Positions 26,301 through 38,351 of a DNA stretch of 64,000 bases are shown piece after piece; the first letter of the stretch is position 1; the number at the start of each line of letters is the position of its first letter. Made by a program: the position numbers and the translations under genes. A model generated the notes under the pieces. The model was not told where the DNA came from and searched no databases. It worked only from the letters and a program-made list of their open reading frames with translations. The DNA comes from Lycorma delicatula (taxonomy: Eukaryota; Arthropoda; Insecta; Hemiptera; Fulgoridae), in contig NC_134458.1 of the NCBI RefSeq assembly GCF_047948215.1, forward strand, positions 135,101,571 through 135,165,570, given 5' to 3'.

Positions 26301-26700
26301 AGTTTAATGTTTCAGTAAAGTGTTAAAGACCTTTATGTAATCTCAAAAATATGTTCTGGGTTGGACCCAAAAATATATGGTAAGAATATTGAAGCGAGCT
26401 CTGCAACCCTGGGGTCCAGGCCCGGAGGAATCTCTAGGTCGGCTCTGGCATTCACCTGGGTCCCGGGGGTTCAGGGGGCGCGGACCCCTCTTGCTAGACG
26501 GTCGGGAGAGCGAAATGAATCCCGACCGGCTATTATATATATTTTTTTTTTTATTAAAGAACTTCCACTTCTATTATATCAGTAAATGTTACTATGAATT
26601 TCCTCTACGTTATAGGTTTTCTATACGTATAGCTTTTACAATACCTGTCCCAGGATTTCTTATGGTTGAGACGCGTGTAAATCCCTGATATACAAGAGGC
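26301..26700. other. GC-rich patch of unknown origin
   Basis: The stretch 26395-26535 is strikingly GC-rich (CTGGGTCCCGGGGGTTCAGG, GGGCGCGGACCCCTCTTGCT) within AT-rich flanks. Overlapping short frames are a result of composition. It may be the end of the hAT remnant or another element. Confidence 0.4.
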
Positions 26701-27767
26701 ATTACTGAGAGATGCTTTTTCTGAGAATAATGATGTTCAATTTACCCCAGTTCGAAAGGGTTCGGCTATCATCAGTTGACTTAGCATGCTGATATGGAGC
26801 TGTGTATGTGGTTCAGTAAAGAAGGCAACCATTTCATTCTTCATTTTCCTTTGTAAACATGATATAGGATGCTTGTTATTCTTGAAGAAGGATATATAAT
26901 TTTCAGGAATGACTTGTGACTCTTTTCAGATTGCTTACAACCTGTAGAGTTATGGTTTCAGAAAAAAAAAAATTTTCTATTTAAAAAAAATCCTGATTTA
27001 TTCAATTAGAAAACAAATTCATAAAATATTAATTACAAATTTAATTTTTAAAGCAATTTTTATTCATTTTTTTTTATAACACTTCATAAATCACTTTTCA
27101 TGCTAAATAATCGGTAGAACGCGAATTATACGAATACTACATAAGTATACGAAAAATTCATAACATATTTTTACATAGTGTAAATAAGGTAGATAGAAAT
27201 AAATTTAGAGATTATTTTACGTTTTAGTTTTTTTAATGTATTTTTCATTTAAATGTTTTGATAAAATACATTAAAATTAAGAAAATAGCAGGCTCATTCT
27301 CCGTTTCGGGGAAAAGAAATTTAAACTATGAATGTCTCCAGTGTGAGTATATAAAAGATTTGGTAAGGAACAATTTTTTCCAGTATAAACTTAAAATGAA
27401 GTATTTTACGAATGTCTAAGCTCTTTCTCATTCATAATGCCGGAGAGTTGGATAAAATACATAATCCATCAGAAGAGAAAACTATAATGAAAGATTATTG
27501 ATTTGTAATAGGATTTTAGGAATTTTTTTTTTTTTACTACGAATAATGTAATATTGTTTATAAAATAATTTTCAATGTTAGGACAGTATAATAAAAACAC
27601 CTACTCCCTCAAAAAAAAAAAAAAAATTGGTTATATAGACAACTTAAAATACACACACTTTTATGAAGAATTAACCAAAGAAAAATAAACTTTTAAATGC
27701 TAGCGTTGCTTAACTACGCGTAACAACAAAAAATGTTGTAACGAAGCTTGAAGAACGTAACGTGTAC
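26701..27767. other. AT-rich sequence
   Basis: Around 26817-26841 the words GAAGGCAACCATTTCATT repeat text from the hAT remnant (26150-26167), so a duplicated fragment may lie here. Nothing else was seen. Confidence 0.4.
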
Positions 27768-27937
27768 TTTTTTTGTTTTCACTTGATTAATTAATCACCT
27801 ACATAAGCTCAAAGCTTGTGGGTGGGAATATGAAAATTGAAACTTTTTAGGTATGAAAAATATCATGTCTGATTGAGATTCGAACCCAGGATCTCCGGAT
27901 GAAGGCTGGGACGCTACTACTTCGCCACGGAGATTGG
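27768..27937 (-). mobile_element. SINE type C
   Basis: The minus-strand head CCAATCTCCGTGGCGAAGTA leads to GGGTTCGAATCTC (box B). The body TTTTTCATACCTAAAAAGTT…CATATTCCCACCCACAAGCT ends in an A-rich tail. The head is close to SINE type B, while the body differs. Related copies are at 30157 and 57765. No target-site duplication was seen. Confidence 0.8.
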
Positions 27938-28280
27938 ATGAATAGTAAAAGTTGGAATAAAAAGTGTTCTCTTGTATAAACTCATGTTGTAATGAATTTA
28001 TTACATTTGATAAAAATTTAAAACGGATTGTCTAATAATTATTTAGCTATTATTTTTTAAATAAAATGTATAGAATTTTCTCTATCGTTATTCATTAGGG
28101 TTGTAAGTTACATATTTGTTGATGACAGCAATAAAAATTTGTTGAAGATGAAGAAAATAAAATAATTCATGACAAAAATGCAATGTATATTAAAATTAAA
28201 GAAACATTACTATGTATTACACAAAATAGCATTAAAGGGAATTTCTCAGCCTACTTTTGTAGGTATTAAGATAACATAGG

Positions 28281-29212
28281 TACCGGGTGATTCAAATAGG
28301 ACTGCAAAACTTTAAAAGCATATAAAAGTTTATTGAGATAATTTACAGATTCCGTTGAGTTTTCATAAAAAATCTCATAGAAAACAATCAAGTTTGTCAC
28401 CCAACATTCACTTTGGTACGATATAGAATCCATATCGAACAAAAATACGACATATATCCCACCTTTAGTCGTTTTCATTCCATACTGTAGCCAGCAAGCT
28501 TATCTCTGCAGCTGCGGCGTTAATTCGAAGTCTTAGCTCAGCAAGATGAACAGGCAAAGGTGGTACATAAACCCGATCTTTAATGAAACTCCACAAGAAA
28601 AAATATAGCAAGGTCAAATATGGGGAGCGTTTTGGCCATGCAATTGGACCTTCACGACCATTCCGTGGACCTGAGAATCGAGTATCAAGAAAATCTCGGA
28701 CTTCTAGGCTATAGTGAGATGGTGCCCTGTCTTGCGGATAGTAATAACGTCTATCTTGGTCATCATCGTCTGTCTGAGGAATTAAAAAATCTTGAAGCAT
28801 GCCCAGATAAACGATACCATTTACGGTTGCGTCCTGGAAGAAAAACGGGCCGTCTTTGTTTGCTTAGGGCACTAAAACATGTCTCACCGAAGGTTTGGTG
28901 CTAAGAGTAAACTTTTTGTTTGCAAGGAGGCTCCCTACTGTACTCTTTACGAAAATTACGTTAAACTGCAGTTGCTAACTGAAAATCGTAAAACCAAAAC
29001 ACACAGCGAGCACGTTCCGCACTAGAAAATGTATTCCTTTATAACAACACTGGTGACAGCGCTGGTGGCCGAATTCGGTAATAATGAACTACGCTAGTCA
29101 AAACTTGATGTGTTTTGCTATGAAATAAGACCCCAACCGAATCTGTAAATTACCTTAATAAATTGTTACATGCTTTTAAAGTTGTGAAGTACTTTTCGAA
29201 TCACCCGGTGTA
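28281..29212 (-). mobile_element. Internally deleted mariner derivative, copy 2, with both ends
   Basis: About 930 bp bounded by TACCGGGTGATTCAAATAGG on the left and …TTCGAATCACCCGGTGTA on the right. The two are inverted repeats over about 75 bp, with TA at each edge as expected for mariner insertion. On the minus strand an N-terminal piece (TFSSAERARCVFWFYDFQLA, near 29032-28970) is joined to the C-terminal part. There NGIVYLGMLQDFLIPQ, QDRAPSHYSLEVRDFLDTRF, GPIAWPKRSPYLTLLYFFLW and DRVYVPPLPVHLAELRLRIN can be read (28800-28465). The region carrying the first catalytic aspartate and the linker is missing. The same join occurs in copy 1 (18290). Catalytic-type QDxAPxH and WPxRSP motifs are partly changed, so it is inactive. 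Confidence 0.9.
28465..28800 (-). pseudogene. Mariner transposase C-terminal half within copy 2
   Basis: The longest readable part of the transposase in the element above: 111 codons without a stop. It carries the region around the second catalytic aspartate (YYYPQDRAPSHY, normally YxQQDGAPPHY) and the RVYVPPLPVHLAELRLRI signature before the C-terminus. The Gly-to-Arg change in QDGAP and the missing first aspartate argue against activity. It is kept open by chance or recent origin. Confidence 0.85.
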
Positions 29213-30156
29213 ATGTTATTAACGTCTGTACCATTTTGCTATTTGGCTCTTAATAGGTTGTAATAATGTAATTTGCAATAATCGGAAAGTTTTTAATCCT
29301 TAATTTGGCCATGTACGCATTAATTTCATTAATTCACTAACATTCGTCATAAAGTAGTTACAATTTTAATTGGGGGGCTCCTGCTATACAGAAATCCTTC
29401 TTTCTTTCCTTTGATTCAGTTAATAATGATTTAACGTAATAACTTAATGATAATAAGTTATAAGTTAAGTTAATGAGAAAAAGTTAAGTTAATAAGTTAT
29501 TAAGTAATAAGTTAATGATTTAACGTAATAACAAAAAAAACTAAATTCGCAACTTACAATTTTTAAAATTTTCTGTGGTTAGTGATACAAATATATTGAA
29601 TATAGTATTTATTAAATTTATATAAATATTTGGTTGAAAGGCAATTGATCAATATTCAAATAAATTTAGTTTTAATTTCTACAAAAAAAAAAAAATTGTT
29701 TGACCTTATAGAAAGGTTAAATATAAAATTATATCCCAAGTTTAAGTTTGTAAACGTGACCAACATCTACGCATTCTTTATATTTCAATAGATACATAAA
29801 ATAGCATATAATAATAACAAACACATAAAATAATACGTTATTGTAACACTCACATGAACAAAATTTCACCAAATAGTTTTTTTTTATAATACAATACGCA
29901 AACGCAAAAATGACTTTCACGTTTAAAAATATAATTGAAAATACATGCTTTTATCTGACCGAACTGCGTGAGGTCCATGTTTCTATAACATTGCTTGGCA
30001 TTTCTCAACATATAAATAAATATTTGGCGATTAAAATTTTATTTTATTCTCTCAATTTTTAATTCAAGAAGGACAAAGAAAGATAAAAGAATTTAAATGA
30101 CTTCTCTCCTACTCTATCAAAATTTTTTAAAATTATTTGGAAAAAATTTATTCGGA
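29213..30156. other. AT-rich sequence with a 20 bp direct repeat
   Basis: TAATGATTTAACGTAATAAC occurs at 29424-29443 and 29513-29532, separated by AAGTTAAT-like simple repeats. Nothing else was seen. Confidence 0.6.
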
Positions 30157-30320
30157 GTTTTTGATTGATGAATTAATTCACTAGAGAAGTTTACAAAGAA
30201 GCTTGTACATGGGAATATGAAAATGGAAATAACGTATGAAAAAATCCACGCCCAACCGGGATTCGAACCCGCAACCTCCGCAAGAAAGGCGAGATGCTTC
30301 CACTTCGCCATGGAGATCGG
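30157..30320 (-). mobile_element. SINE type C
   Basis: On the minus strand GATCTCCATGGCGAAGTGGA is the box A region and GGGTTCGAATCCC a perfect box B. The body (TTTTTTCATACGTTATTTCC…CATATTCCCATGTACAAGCT) matches the copy at 27768. A plus-strand frame across it is not a gene. Confidence 0.82.
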
Positions 30321-33300
30321 CTGTGATGTTTATTTAAAGACTTTTATCAAAAGTACAAAGAAATTTTTAAGTATTAAGTTTTTTCTCCGTTTTCACCTCT
30401 CTCATATTTTAAAAATCTTATTCTACTGAATAGCAAATCATAGTTTTCAGTAACCTCAACGTAAAATTCAGTTCTCTCAAATTTTATAACTGCTCTTTAG
30501 ACTTAACCTAAAACGTGGAGAAAAAATGATTGAAGATTAAAGTATTGTGTTGGATATCAGACTTTTTCCTTTGCAGAGCTTGCTTGCCGGCTTTTTAACG
30601 CACGGTGTCTCTTTCTCAGAAATAAATTAATGAAAAGGGATATTAATGTCTGATTAAAAAAATAATGTCATATTACTTGTACATGACTATATTAAAGATT
30701 TTTTTTTTCTTAGCCAGAAGAACCAAAAAGGAACTAGCCGAATTTTCTAAGGAAAAAAAGTTCAGATTGAAACGACTTGGCCTATCCTGAGTGCTTTATA
30801 TGTCCGCAAGAATTTGTATCCTCGGTCATTACATCCTTTATATTCTTAACTTATCCTTTGTCTTTATATCAAATGCAGATACCTGATATAAGTAGATTGA
30901 AAAAAAGAAGATTTTCTCAGTATTCTGACCAAGATACTTCCAAAATAATTCTATTAAACTACATCGCAACAAGTATTCACTGCAGTATAGGTTATAACAC
31001 ACACAAATAGAGCCTCGAATATCAGTCTTTAGAAAAACAAGATTGTGTAAAAGTCTATATATGAAGCAATCGATATTTTCTAATTAATTAGTGTTCTTTT
31101 AAATCAAGTCCTATACGAATAAAGTGTATCAAAGACGTAAGATTAAAACAATTTTATCTAAATAAGATTTTAGAAAAAAAATCGAAAACTATGGTTATGT
31201 TTACTTTTAGATAAAATTTCAATACATGAAGCTAGCACCCGATGAAAAAAAACACTTAACTAGAACAGATTTAACCTCAAAGTTATTTATTTTACAAGAA
31301 AAAGCTATGTTTCTATACAGCCTTATATTTACGAGTAAGTTGAGCACTTATCGATTGTGTCTCTAGTTTTTCTATTCTATCATTATAAAAATCTGACGTA
31401 ATTTAGTCAAGCACTTAGTTAAAGGTTCTCTGACATCATCATCACTTTCAAAGCGTGAATATTCTAACAATTTCTTATCAAATTGTAGAAGTGGCATTAT
31501 TACAGCTGATGAACAACCGTTATAATAAAATAAAGCAATGCTCTTGTAGGCCGCGTCGTTTGTTTCAAAATTGTGGGAAAGACTAAATCTGTTGTTCCGC
31601 TTGGCATGGAATCGACGAGAACGAGGCCATTTTGATTCCAGAAAATGCTTGTTGTCATACACGTAACGTGCACAGATTTTGCTTAACTTTCTTCAGTTTT
31701 GAAGGAATTTCTGAATTACGTCACTACAACAATTAGAGTTTAATGTTTTATAATCGGATCCATATTTCATCACTTTCAACAATATGAATTAAGAAATTAA
31801 TCAATCTCTCGGTTATACGGAAAAACCTATAGAAAACCATTTCTTTTTTTTATTCTTCTTTAGATACTTGTTGAGGAAACTACATGGTGAAATTTTTTTT
31901 CACCACAAATTTCATATAAGAACCACATAAAATATGAGGTAAAAACTATGTTATTCATTAATAATGAACCATATATTCTAATGAATTTTAATATCGATTT
32001 TCTTTCATTGAAAATAACCTACCGAGTTTTTACTTTGAATTAATTCATAAATCCATTGTTGTAAATTTATATTATTTACGTATAAATTTCTATAGAGCGA
32101 AGTTTAACTGAATTTAAAAATTATATTTAGAATTTCATATTTATCAAATTTTCTCATTTTTCACGCATTTTTAACACCCAAGAAAAGAGTAATAATGTAA
32201 TTTACAGTCATGCAGTTTAGCTAATAAAAAATGTAACCGACTGAATTTACGTCATTAATGGAAAATTATCTATAAGATGAGATTTAAAAAAAAATTAAAT
32301 ATATTTTAGGTGGTCTGCTTTTTTGCGTCAAGATTTGAAGAAAATCTTAAACAGAGATAGTTTATGATGAGGAATTTTCAAAGAGTAACATAAAACCTTT
32401 TTTTTTAATGTAGTAGATTAGAATTTTGATAATTTAATACATTTATAAATTTAATTTCACATGTTACATAATCTGAACTTATCAAATACTTCAGTTAGTA
32501 CCCTATAAAAATTCTATTTTCTTTATATTATAGTAATTTCTTTCAGCATAAGTTTTATTATATTTTAGATATTTCCCTTAATGAGGTCCAAGGTTTAGAC
32601 GTTTTTTTGGAAATTTTGTACTTAAAATAATGATCAATATCACCTATAAATTTCTCTGGAAACAAAAAGAAACTTTTACATTACTTTGGAACTGCTGCTT
32701 TTTGTTATAAAATGTTATTAATTAAATGTAGTATTTTAACATTTTTATAAACTTGAAATTATATAAACGTCCAATTAAATCTTTTATGTTTTCCTTTTTA
32801 ATAATCATTCAATATATAGTACACTTTTTACTAACTTTATGGTTACGAAATCGCTATAAAATATTTTATATCAAAGTAATTAATACAAAATCTAACAAGG
32901 TAATTAAAAAACAAAACAAAACAAAAAACATACAAGATGTATATCTGCTTAAACATTCCATTAGTTATGTAATAATTTTATTAAATTGTGTTACAAGATA
33001 ATAACAATATCCAAGAAAGAAAAAAACAGTACGAGACACTAATGTTGACTAGACATCCGAAAGTTGAGAATTATTCGTTTAATTAGTCCAACTCTTATTG
33101 TTTTAAAACTGTAAAAAAAACCTGAACGATTACAATACAACTCTTTTCTAATGATCTGAGAAAATATCTTTTGTATTTATATAAAATTTTATGTATTATA
33201 TTATATAGACCAATATTATTATATAATAATTTAATTACTGTGCAGTTTTTTTTTAAAGTATTAACGTAACATTTTCCTAACAATATTACTTACTAGTTAT

Positions 33301-33754
33301 GCAGTACAAGTTATTACAATACTGTACAATTTAGACGAGTATTAAACTTTTTTTTTATTTAATCATAAAAATGTTCACTAAAATTAAAAAAAAGATAAAT
33401 GAATAAAATTGATGAAGTATAAAATAAATAAATAAAAGGTTTTATTGGTAAAAAAATTCAAAAAATTCCAAAGTTATTTATTTTCTATTAGTATAAATCG
33501 ATAACGAAAACAAAAAATTAAAGAATTTTAGAACTGATTTATAAAATACAGCAGGGACAAAATATTTTTGACTTTCTTTAACAAAAAAATAGAGATTTAA
33601 ACTTTTACTAGGCTCTAAATATAATATAAAAAAACACAATTTTTAAAAAAATTACGTAACATTTATTTAAAAAAGAAAATTGAAGTTTTATATATTTTCA
33701 AAATTCTTTTTTCCTAATGTTTACGTTGCAATCTATTCAATTGGTGAACAATAA
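30321..33754. other. AT-rich sequence with one unassigned open frame
   Basis: A minus-strand frame of 96 codons (31662-31372) begins MYDNKHFLESKWPRSRRF and ends LTKCLTKLRQIFIMIE. Its composition is more protein-like than its neighbours, but I recognise no family, and no splice or promoter context decides it. The rest is featureless. Confidence 0.3.
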
Positions 33755-34029
33755 GCAACCTCCTCCATGACTCAGTGAGATTATAATGATATGTACGACA
33801 TATAAATGAGGTGTAGTCTTCTACAGACTCAGGCCGAACACTCCTGAGACGTTTGGTTAATTGAACCCCAACCACCAAAATATACCGGTGTCAACTGTCT
33901 AGTATTCACTTCTGCACATAAGCAACTAGGGTTTGCTAGGATTTGAACTTTATGACCTTCGAATTCGAAAATCAGCTGTTAAAAACTGATTTGCAAGGAT
34001 GAATTAATTACTAGACCAGCCCGGTGGGC
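33755..34029 (-). mobile_element. SINE type A, diverged copy
   Basis: On the minus strand the CCACCGGGCTGGTCTAGTAA head and the TATACCGGTGTCAAC…TGGGGTTCAATTAACC body match the 25451 copy. The 3' tail is more diverged. A short duplication (AATCAGCTGTTAAAAACTGA) disturbs the head. No target-site duplication was seen. Confidence 0.78.
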
Positions 34030-36644
34030 TGTTTTATATATTTATGGAAAAATGTTATACTTTCATGTCAAAATCTCAAATATGAATAGTTTATCTTTAC
34101 GTATTATTTTGTGTAAAATATTTGGATGGATAAAGAAGCTTAAAAAATAAGTCTAATCCTTATATATCATTTAATGAAAAGAATTTTAAATAAAATTATT
34201 TTTTAATAACTGAGTTTTCTATCTTAGAAATTTAATTTATCTCTAATTATCAGTCTCTTGCAAAATTATCAAAAGTTTAAAAAAAATTATTTTAAATTAT
34301 AAATCGTTAGAATTATAAATTTAAATTAGTTTAAAAAATAAACATTTTTAATGAAATATTTGAAAAAAAGTAAAACTACTGTCATAATTGAATACAATTA
34401 TGACAGTAGTTTTAAGTAATAATTTCAGTATTATTTTTTTACCGAGCATTTTTCAAATAATTTGATTAGTTAATAAGTAATGCGATGTGTAAAAATGCTT
34501 AAAAATATCAAAACAAAAGAGTGAATAAATTTTAATATTAAAAGTTGTTGAAATCATGTAAAGAATATCAATGTTTTATGTGGATGATAGATTAGTAAAA
34601 AGGGACCGTACGCACACTTAATCCTCCTGCATCTTTATTTTATTCTACTACACGAATCCAAGCTCCATGTAGTTGCGATTTGAAGGAGATGGGCAGGTAA
34701 ACAAGTGTGTGCTGTACTACCAGTATTAGTACTATTCATACAAAAAATGTTAATCAACTTTTAATTAATAAAGCAGACAATCGTGAATGTTAGTTGGTTA
34801 ATCAAATTAATTACCGTTAATATTATAAAGACAGTTCTATTAAAGCAATCAATTCTATTATACTGACTCACTTGCATTCCTTTTAATTTTTCAGAGCTCG
34901 GAATAGTTAAGTAAATTTATGGTTTTAATCTGTCTTCTACTGCTTTAAATTGACTTCGTATTCCTGATGGTTGTAATTATAAGTTATTCATGTCTCATTC
35001 CTGTATCTATTTCTTTGATATTTGTGGGAGAGATCTACATACTTAATTCCTGGAATAGAGGGAACACTTTTTTCTCCAGCCTTCTTGATCGTAATATCTC
35101 TCTGGCACTGATCAGATTAATAAAAGAAAGTTCCGGTCATAAATCATTACAAATGATAAATTTATAGCATTTTCTTAGAGAAAGAAGAAAAGTAATCGCA
35201 TGAATCACAATTTTTATTAAATTTTTGTCCTAAAAACTCTAATGGGGAAAAAACCCTAAAAAAAGTAGCAATCATTGATATACAGTATAATACAAACTAC
35301 AGCACATACGATAAACAAAAAAATAGATATATTTCCAACGTTTTTTAATACAATAAGATAATAATAATAATAATAGTACAATCAATTGTAAAATACAATA
35401 CAAAGATTCACAACAATCTTTTATATAAGTACAGTTCTTCCGGATTAATTTATCTGACAATAAGCTTGGTGAGACAATAATACACGTATCTTTATCAATC
35501 TATATTGTACCATACTATTCACTGTAATAAGCTAATACAATAGGTTAGTAGTTGTAGGCACTACCTTACGTTATATTATGTGCATTGTGTTATATATTTA
35601 TTTACTTTCACTAACTAACGACTTTAGTTAGTACAGTAAAACTAGTAGTACTATACTTGTACTTGTCATACTTGTTTCCCTTTATATTACGAATGTGTAT
35701 TGATGCAGATCTCTGATCTCACGATTCATGATTATCATTACCTATAACAGTCAATAACCTCTTGAGTATACATTGTGTACCTATTTTACGGAGCAGAAAA
35801 GATTAAATTCAATTATATATCTGAACAGTAGCGTATTAATTCTATCATAAAAGAATAGAAATAAAATTAAAAAAAAAAATAGAATAAAAGATATTTCTTT
35901 CGATTTACTAATTCGTATATTTAATATTTCGTAAATAAATTAGTAAATCTAAATAATGAAATCATTGACACGTATCAAATATTTCTTAATTCCTAAGAAC
36001 AGCTGTTCACTTTGTCTAGTAGCTACACCATTGTTAATTTTTTAAACAATTTCTACTAGAAAAAAAAATTTAGCTATGATATTGGGTAATAAACGTATTA
36101 TTAAAAAAAACAACTTAATTATTTAAATTCATAAAAATCATGGATTAACGAATTCTTTTCTATCTAATAATTTAAAAATTTAAAATCAAGAAAAAATTAA
36201 TTTTTAACATAGTATAAATTGAATTTATGAATTATTTTTTGTATTTAAGAGAAAAATATTTTTAATTGTAAAACCTTGTGAAACATAACAGATAAAGTTA
36301 GATAAAAAATAAACAAATTGAGTGTAATATAGATTTCTGAATTTTAATCAGGGTACACTAAAAGTTCTAAAATCGTTCTAATTTAAAAAAAATTAAAATT
36401 ACAGAGAATTATTGAAAAATATATATAAATATTTTAGCTATAAAACACCAAAATAAATAAATTACGGATAAAATATGTCAATAAAGGTTACTATTTATGC
36501 AAGAAGAGAATATAAAAAAACATAGTAATTAAACAGAGATTTAAGAATCTCTATAACGTAAAATGACAGTATAAAAAAACCGTCATCAAAATAATTAATT
36601 TAAGGTAAAAAAATAAACTAAAATAAAATGTTTAAATAAAATTA
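34030..36644. other. AT-rich sequence
   Basis: A slightly GC-richer patch at 34600-34710 (GAATCCAAGCTCCATGTAGT…) ends in GGGCAGGTAAAC, which could be a splice donor. No reading frame supports an exon. Nothing else apart from the hairpin at 34372. Confidence 0.35.
34372..34413. repeat. Perfect 19 bp hairpin
   Basis: Arms AAAACTACTGTCATAATTG (34372-34390) and its exact reverse complement (34395-34413) around AATA. Confidence 0.96.
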
Positions 36645-36782
36645 GGAACACCGGTATCCATGATCTAGTATTGAAATCGGTAAAAAGTAACTGTCTTTAC
36701 TAGGATTTCAACCTTAGAACTCTCGACTTCGAAATCAGCTGATTTGCGATGACGCGTTATTCTTTAAACCAGCCTGCGGGTT
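36645..36782 (-). mobile_element. SINE type A fragment lacking its 3' half
   Basis: Minus-strand head (GCAGGCTGGTTTAAAGAATA…, CAGCTGATTTCGAAGTCGAG) and body as far as GATACCGGTGTTCC, where it stops. The missing part is the 3' end, which points to a later deletion, because SINE copies normally lose the 5' end. Confidence 0.75.
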
Positions 36783-37102
36783 ATTACATACATGAATGTT
36801 TAAGATCGTATCTTCCCAACCCCTTTTTTCACCCTTCTTTATTTGCCCCCTCAGAGCCGGACACATATTCAAACAAAAGCTCAGCTCCAGGGGGTACCAT
36901 TGCATCATACCACGTGGGCAATAACCCTGGGCCCGGCTATGCCGTCCCCAAGGTCCCACCCAGGGAGCAGGGTCTCGGTCTTTTCTTGCCATGCCACAAA
37001 TAAGGAGACCCCCGAGTGGTACCCTTACCGGGACTCCGGTCTTTACGTTGTCTCGTTTCAAATGGGGAACCCCTGAAGGGAGCCCCCACCGGGACTATGG
37101 TC

Positions 37103-38023
37103 TTAAATTTTCCCTGGCGGCTCCGGAAGGAATCCCCGCCCGATCATCGAAAGTAAGACGCTTCGGCGTCTTACTTTCGACGAAGTGGAACCCCTCCCGG
37201 ACGGAGCTGTCCCAGACCGGAACCGCATGGTATCCAGGTGCAGCAGCAGCCGATTCTCATGCCGTATGGGTATTTTGCAACCACGGCCTCCAGAGGCGTG
37301 TCCATGCACATTACAGGTATAACATCTGGCCTCCCGGCGACAGTCCTTCTTGACGTGGCCAGCCTCCCCACAATTAAAACAGTGGCCGGTATAGTCCGGG
37401 CCACGACACATTTTTGCCCTGGCCCCGACCATCAGCCAACAACTTGTCGGCGAGGATGGGTAGCACAGCACCATCACCACTTGTGTCGCTCCATAGGCCG
37501 GCAGCATAGACAATACGTCGAGCGTCACCGCCTCTCCCGTCACCTGACGAAGGTCTTTTATTTCCTGTTGAGATGTGAGTGCATCCACATCCTTTACCAA
37601 TATGTGGACTCGCCGACCACTCCTCCCCGCCAGCGCCGTTGTGACACCCTCAACCGTCTCCGAAATTTCTCGACTGAGTTTTTCGGCGGCGCCCTCTTCG
37701 GCCAGCACCCGGATATGAAGGTCCTATCCCTGGCCCCGACGAGCCGAGAGAATCCCAGTCTCTCCCGGCGACACACTGCTCTTGACCTGCCGGAGGAGGT
37801 CCACGTAGGACCATCCCTCCGCCTTCACCACGACCGTGACTGTGGGTAGTTCGGCTGGCCTCTTCTCCGGTGCACCTACCCTCAGTTGATCTGCCGATGT
37901 ATTGTCACTGAGGTAAACCAGTAGCTTCCCAGTACACCTCCTGGAAGTGTATTCTAGTAAGCTATATAAAACCGACCGACTTGCCATTCGGGCCCGCAGA
38001 AAAAACGTCACGGTCCATCGCAA
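37103..38023 (-). pseudogene. Gag-like ORF1 with CCHC zinc knuckles, one in-frame stop
   Basis: ORF1 of an R1/TRAS-like non-LTR element, presumably RNA-binding. Reading down from 38023, the part to 37727 contains VVVKAEGWSYVDLLRQVKSS, the conserved start of the R1-type gag core. A TAG at 37726-37724 interrupts, and the same frame continues DLHIRV, LAEEGAAEKLSREISETVEG and EAVTLDVLSMLPAYGATQV. It then reaches the knuckles CFNCGEAGHVKKDC (CX2CX4HX4C) and CYTCNVHGHASGGRGC. It ends at 37103 after a short basic tail. The true start is unclear: a better N-terminal frame (VIDSVKGMDEVIRN…) lies upstream at about 38090-38040 and is shifted. A single stop in about 300 codons suggests modest decay. A 15 bp hairpin lies inside the last third. 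Confidence 0.8.
37147..37180. repeat. Perfect 15 bp hairpin with TTCG loop inside ORF1
   Basis: TCGAAAGTAAGACGC (37147-37161), loop TTCG, exact reverse complement (37166-37180). On the plus strand the apex reads C(TTCG)G, the stable tetraloop form. On the coding minus strand the loop is CGAA. Confidence 0.95.
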
Positions 38024-38351
38024 CGACTTCAGGGATGATCTTCAAAAGGTTGCGGATCACCTCATCCATTCCCTTAACCGAATCGATGACTAGAACGTAA
38101 CAGGTTCGCCCAACAGTAATAGACTCACCGGATTAATCAGCTGTGCTCGATTTTACATGTACCTATCCTGCTTGAAGTCTGCCATCACGTATCAGGTGCT
38201 AGACCCAAGGCACCCAACTCAGGACGCGTGAGTGGTGAGGGTGACCAACATCTATCCTCAAGTCCAACACCCACTCCTGAGGAACGTCATCATACCAATT
38301 GATGTCAGTCAGCAGCTCTGTACAGCGGAATACATCCTTTCCCAACCCCTT

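Larger units (their letters stand above)
36826..38338 (-). mobile_element. ORF1-only non-LTR retroelement with 13 bp target-site duplication
   Basis: A GC-rich island of about 1.5 kb in AT-rich DNA. The direct repeat ttcccaacccctt flanks it exactly at 36813-36825 and 38339-38351. On the minus strand the insert ends with an AATAAA signal (36843-36838), GAAGGGTG and a short A run abutting the repeat, as expected for a retrotransposed RNA. It contains a gag-like ORF1 (38023-37103) and a 3' region with two imperfect units of about 60 bp (36998-37115). No endonuclease or reverse transcriptase follows. It is therefore either an internal deletion product or a non-autonomous ORF1-only LINE. The insert lies within older repeat-like sequence. 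Confidence 0.8.

Noticed and set aside
30217..30429. Plus-strand frame with QPGFEPATSARKARCFHFAM
   Set aside because: It is the antisense translation of a SINE; 'QPGFEP' is the box B read backwards.
34600..34710. Possible exon ending at GGGCAG|GTAAAC
   Set aside because: A plausible donor, but no open frame with an acceptor or recognisable protein.
36991..37849. Long plus-strand frames in the GC-rich island
   Set aside because: They are shadows of the minus-strand ORF1, which has zinc knuckles and known core motifs. The plus frames have none.
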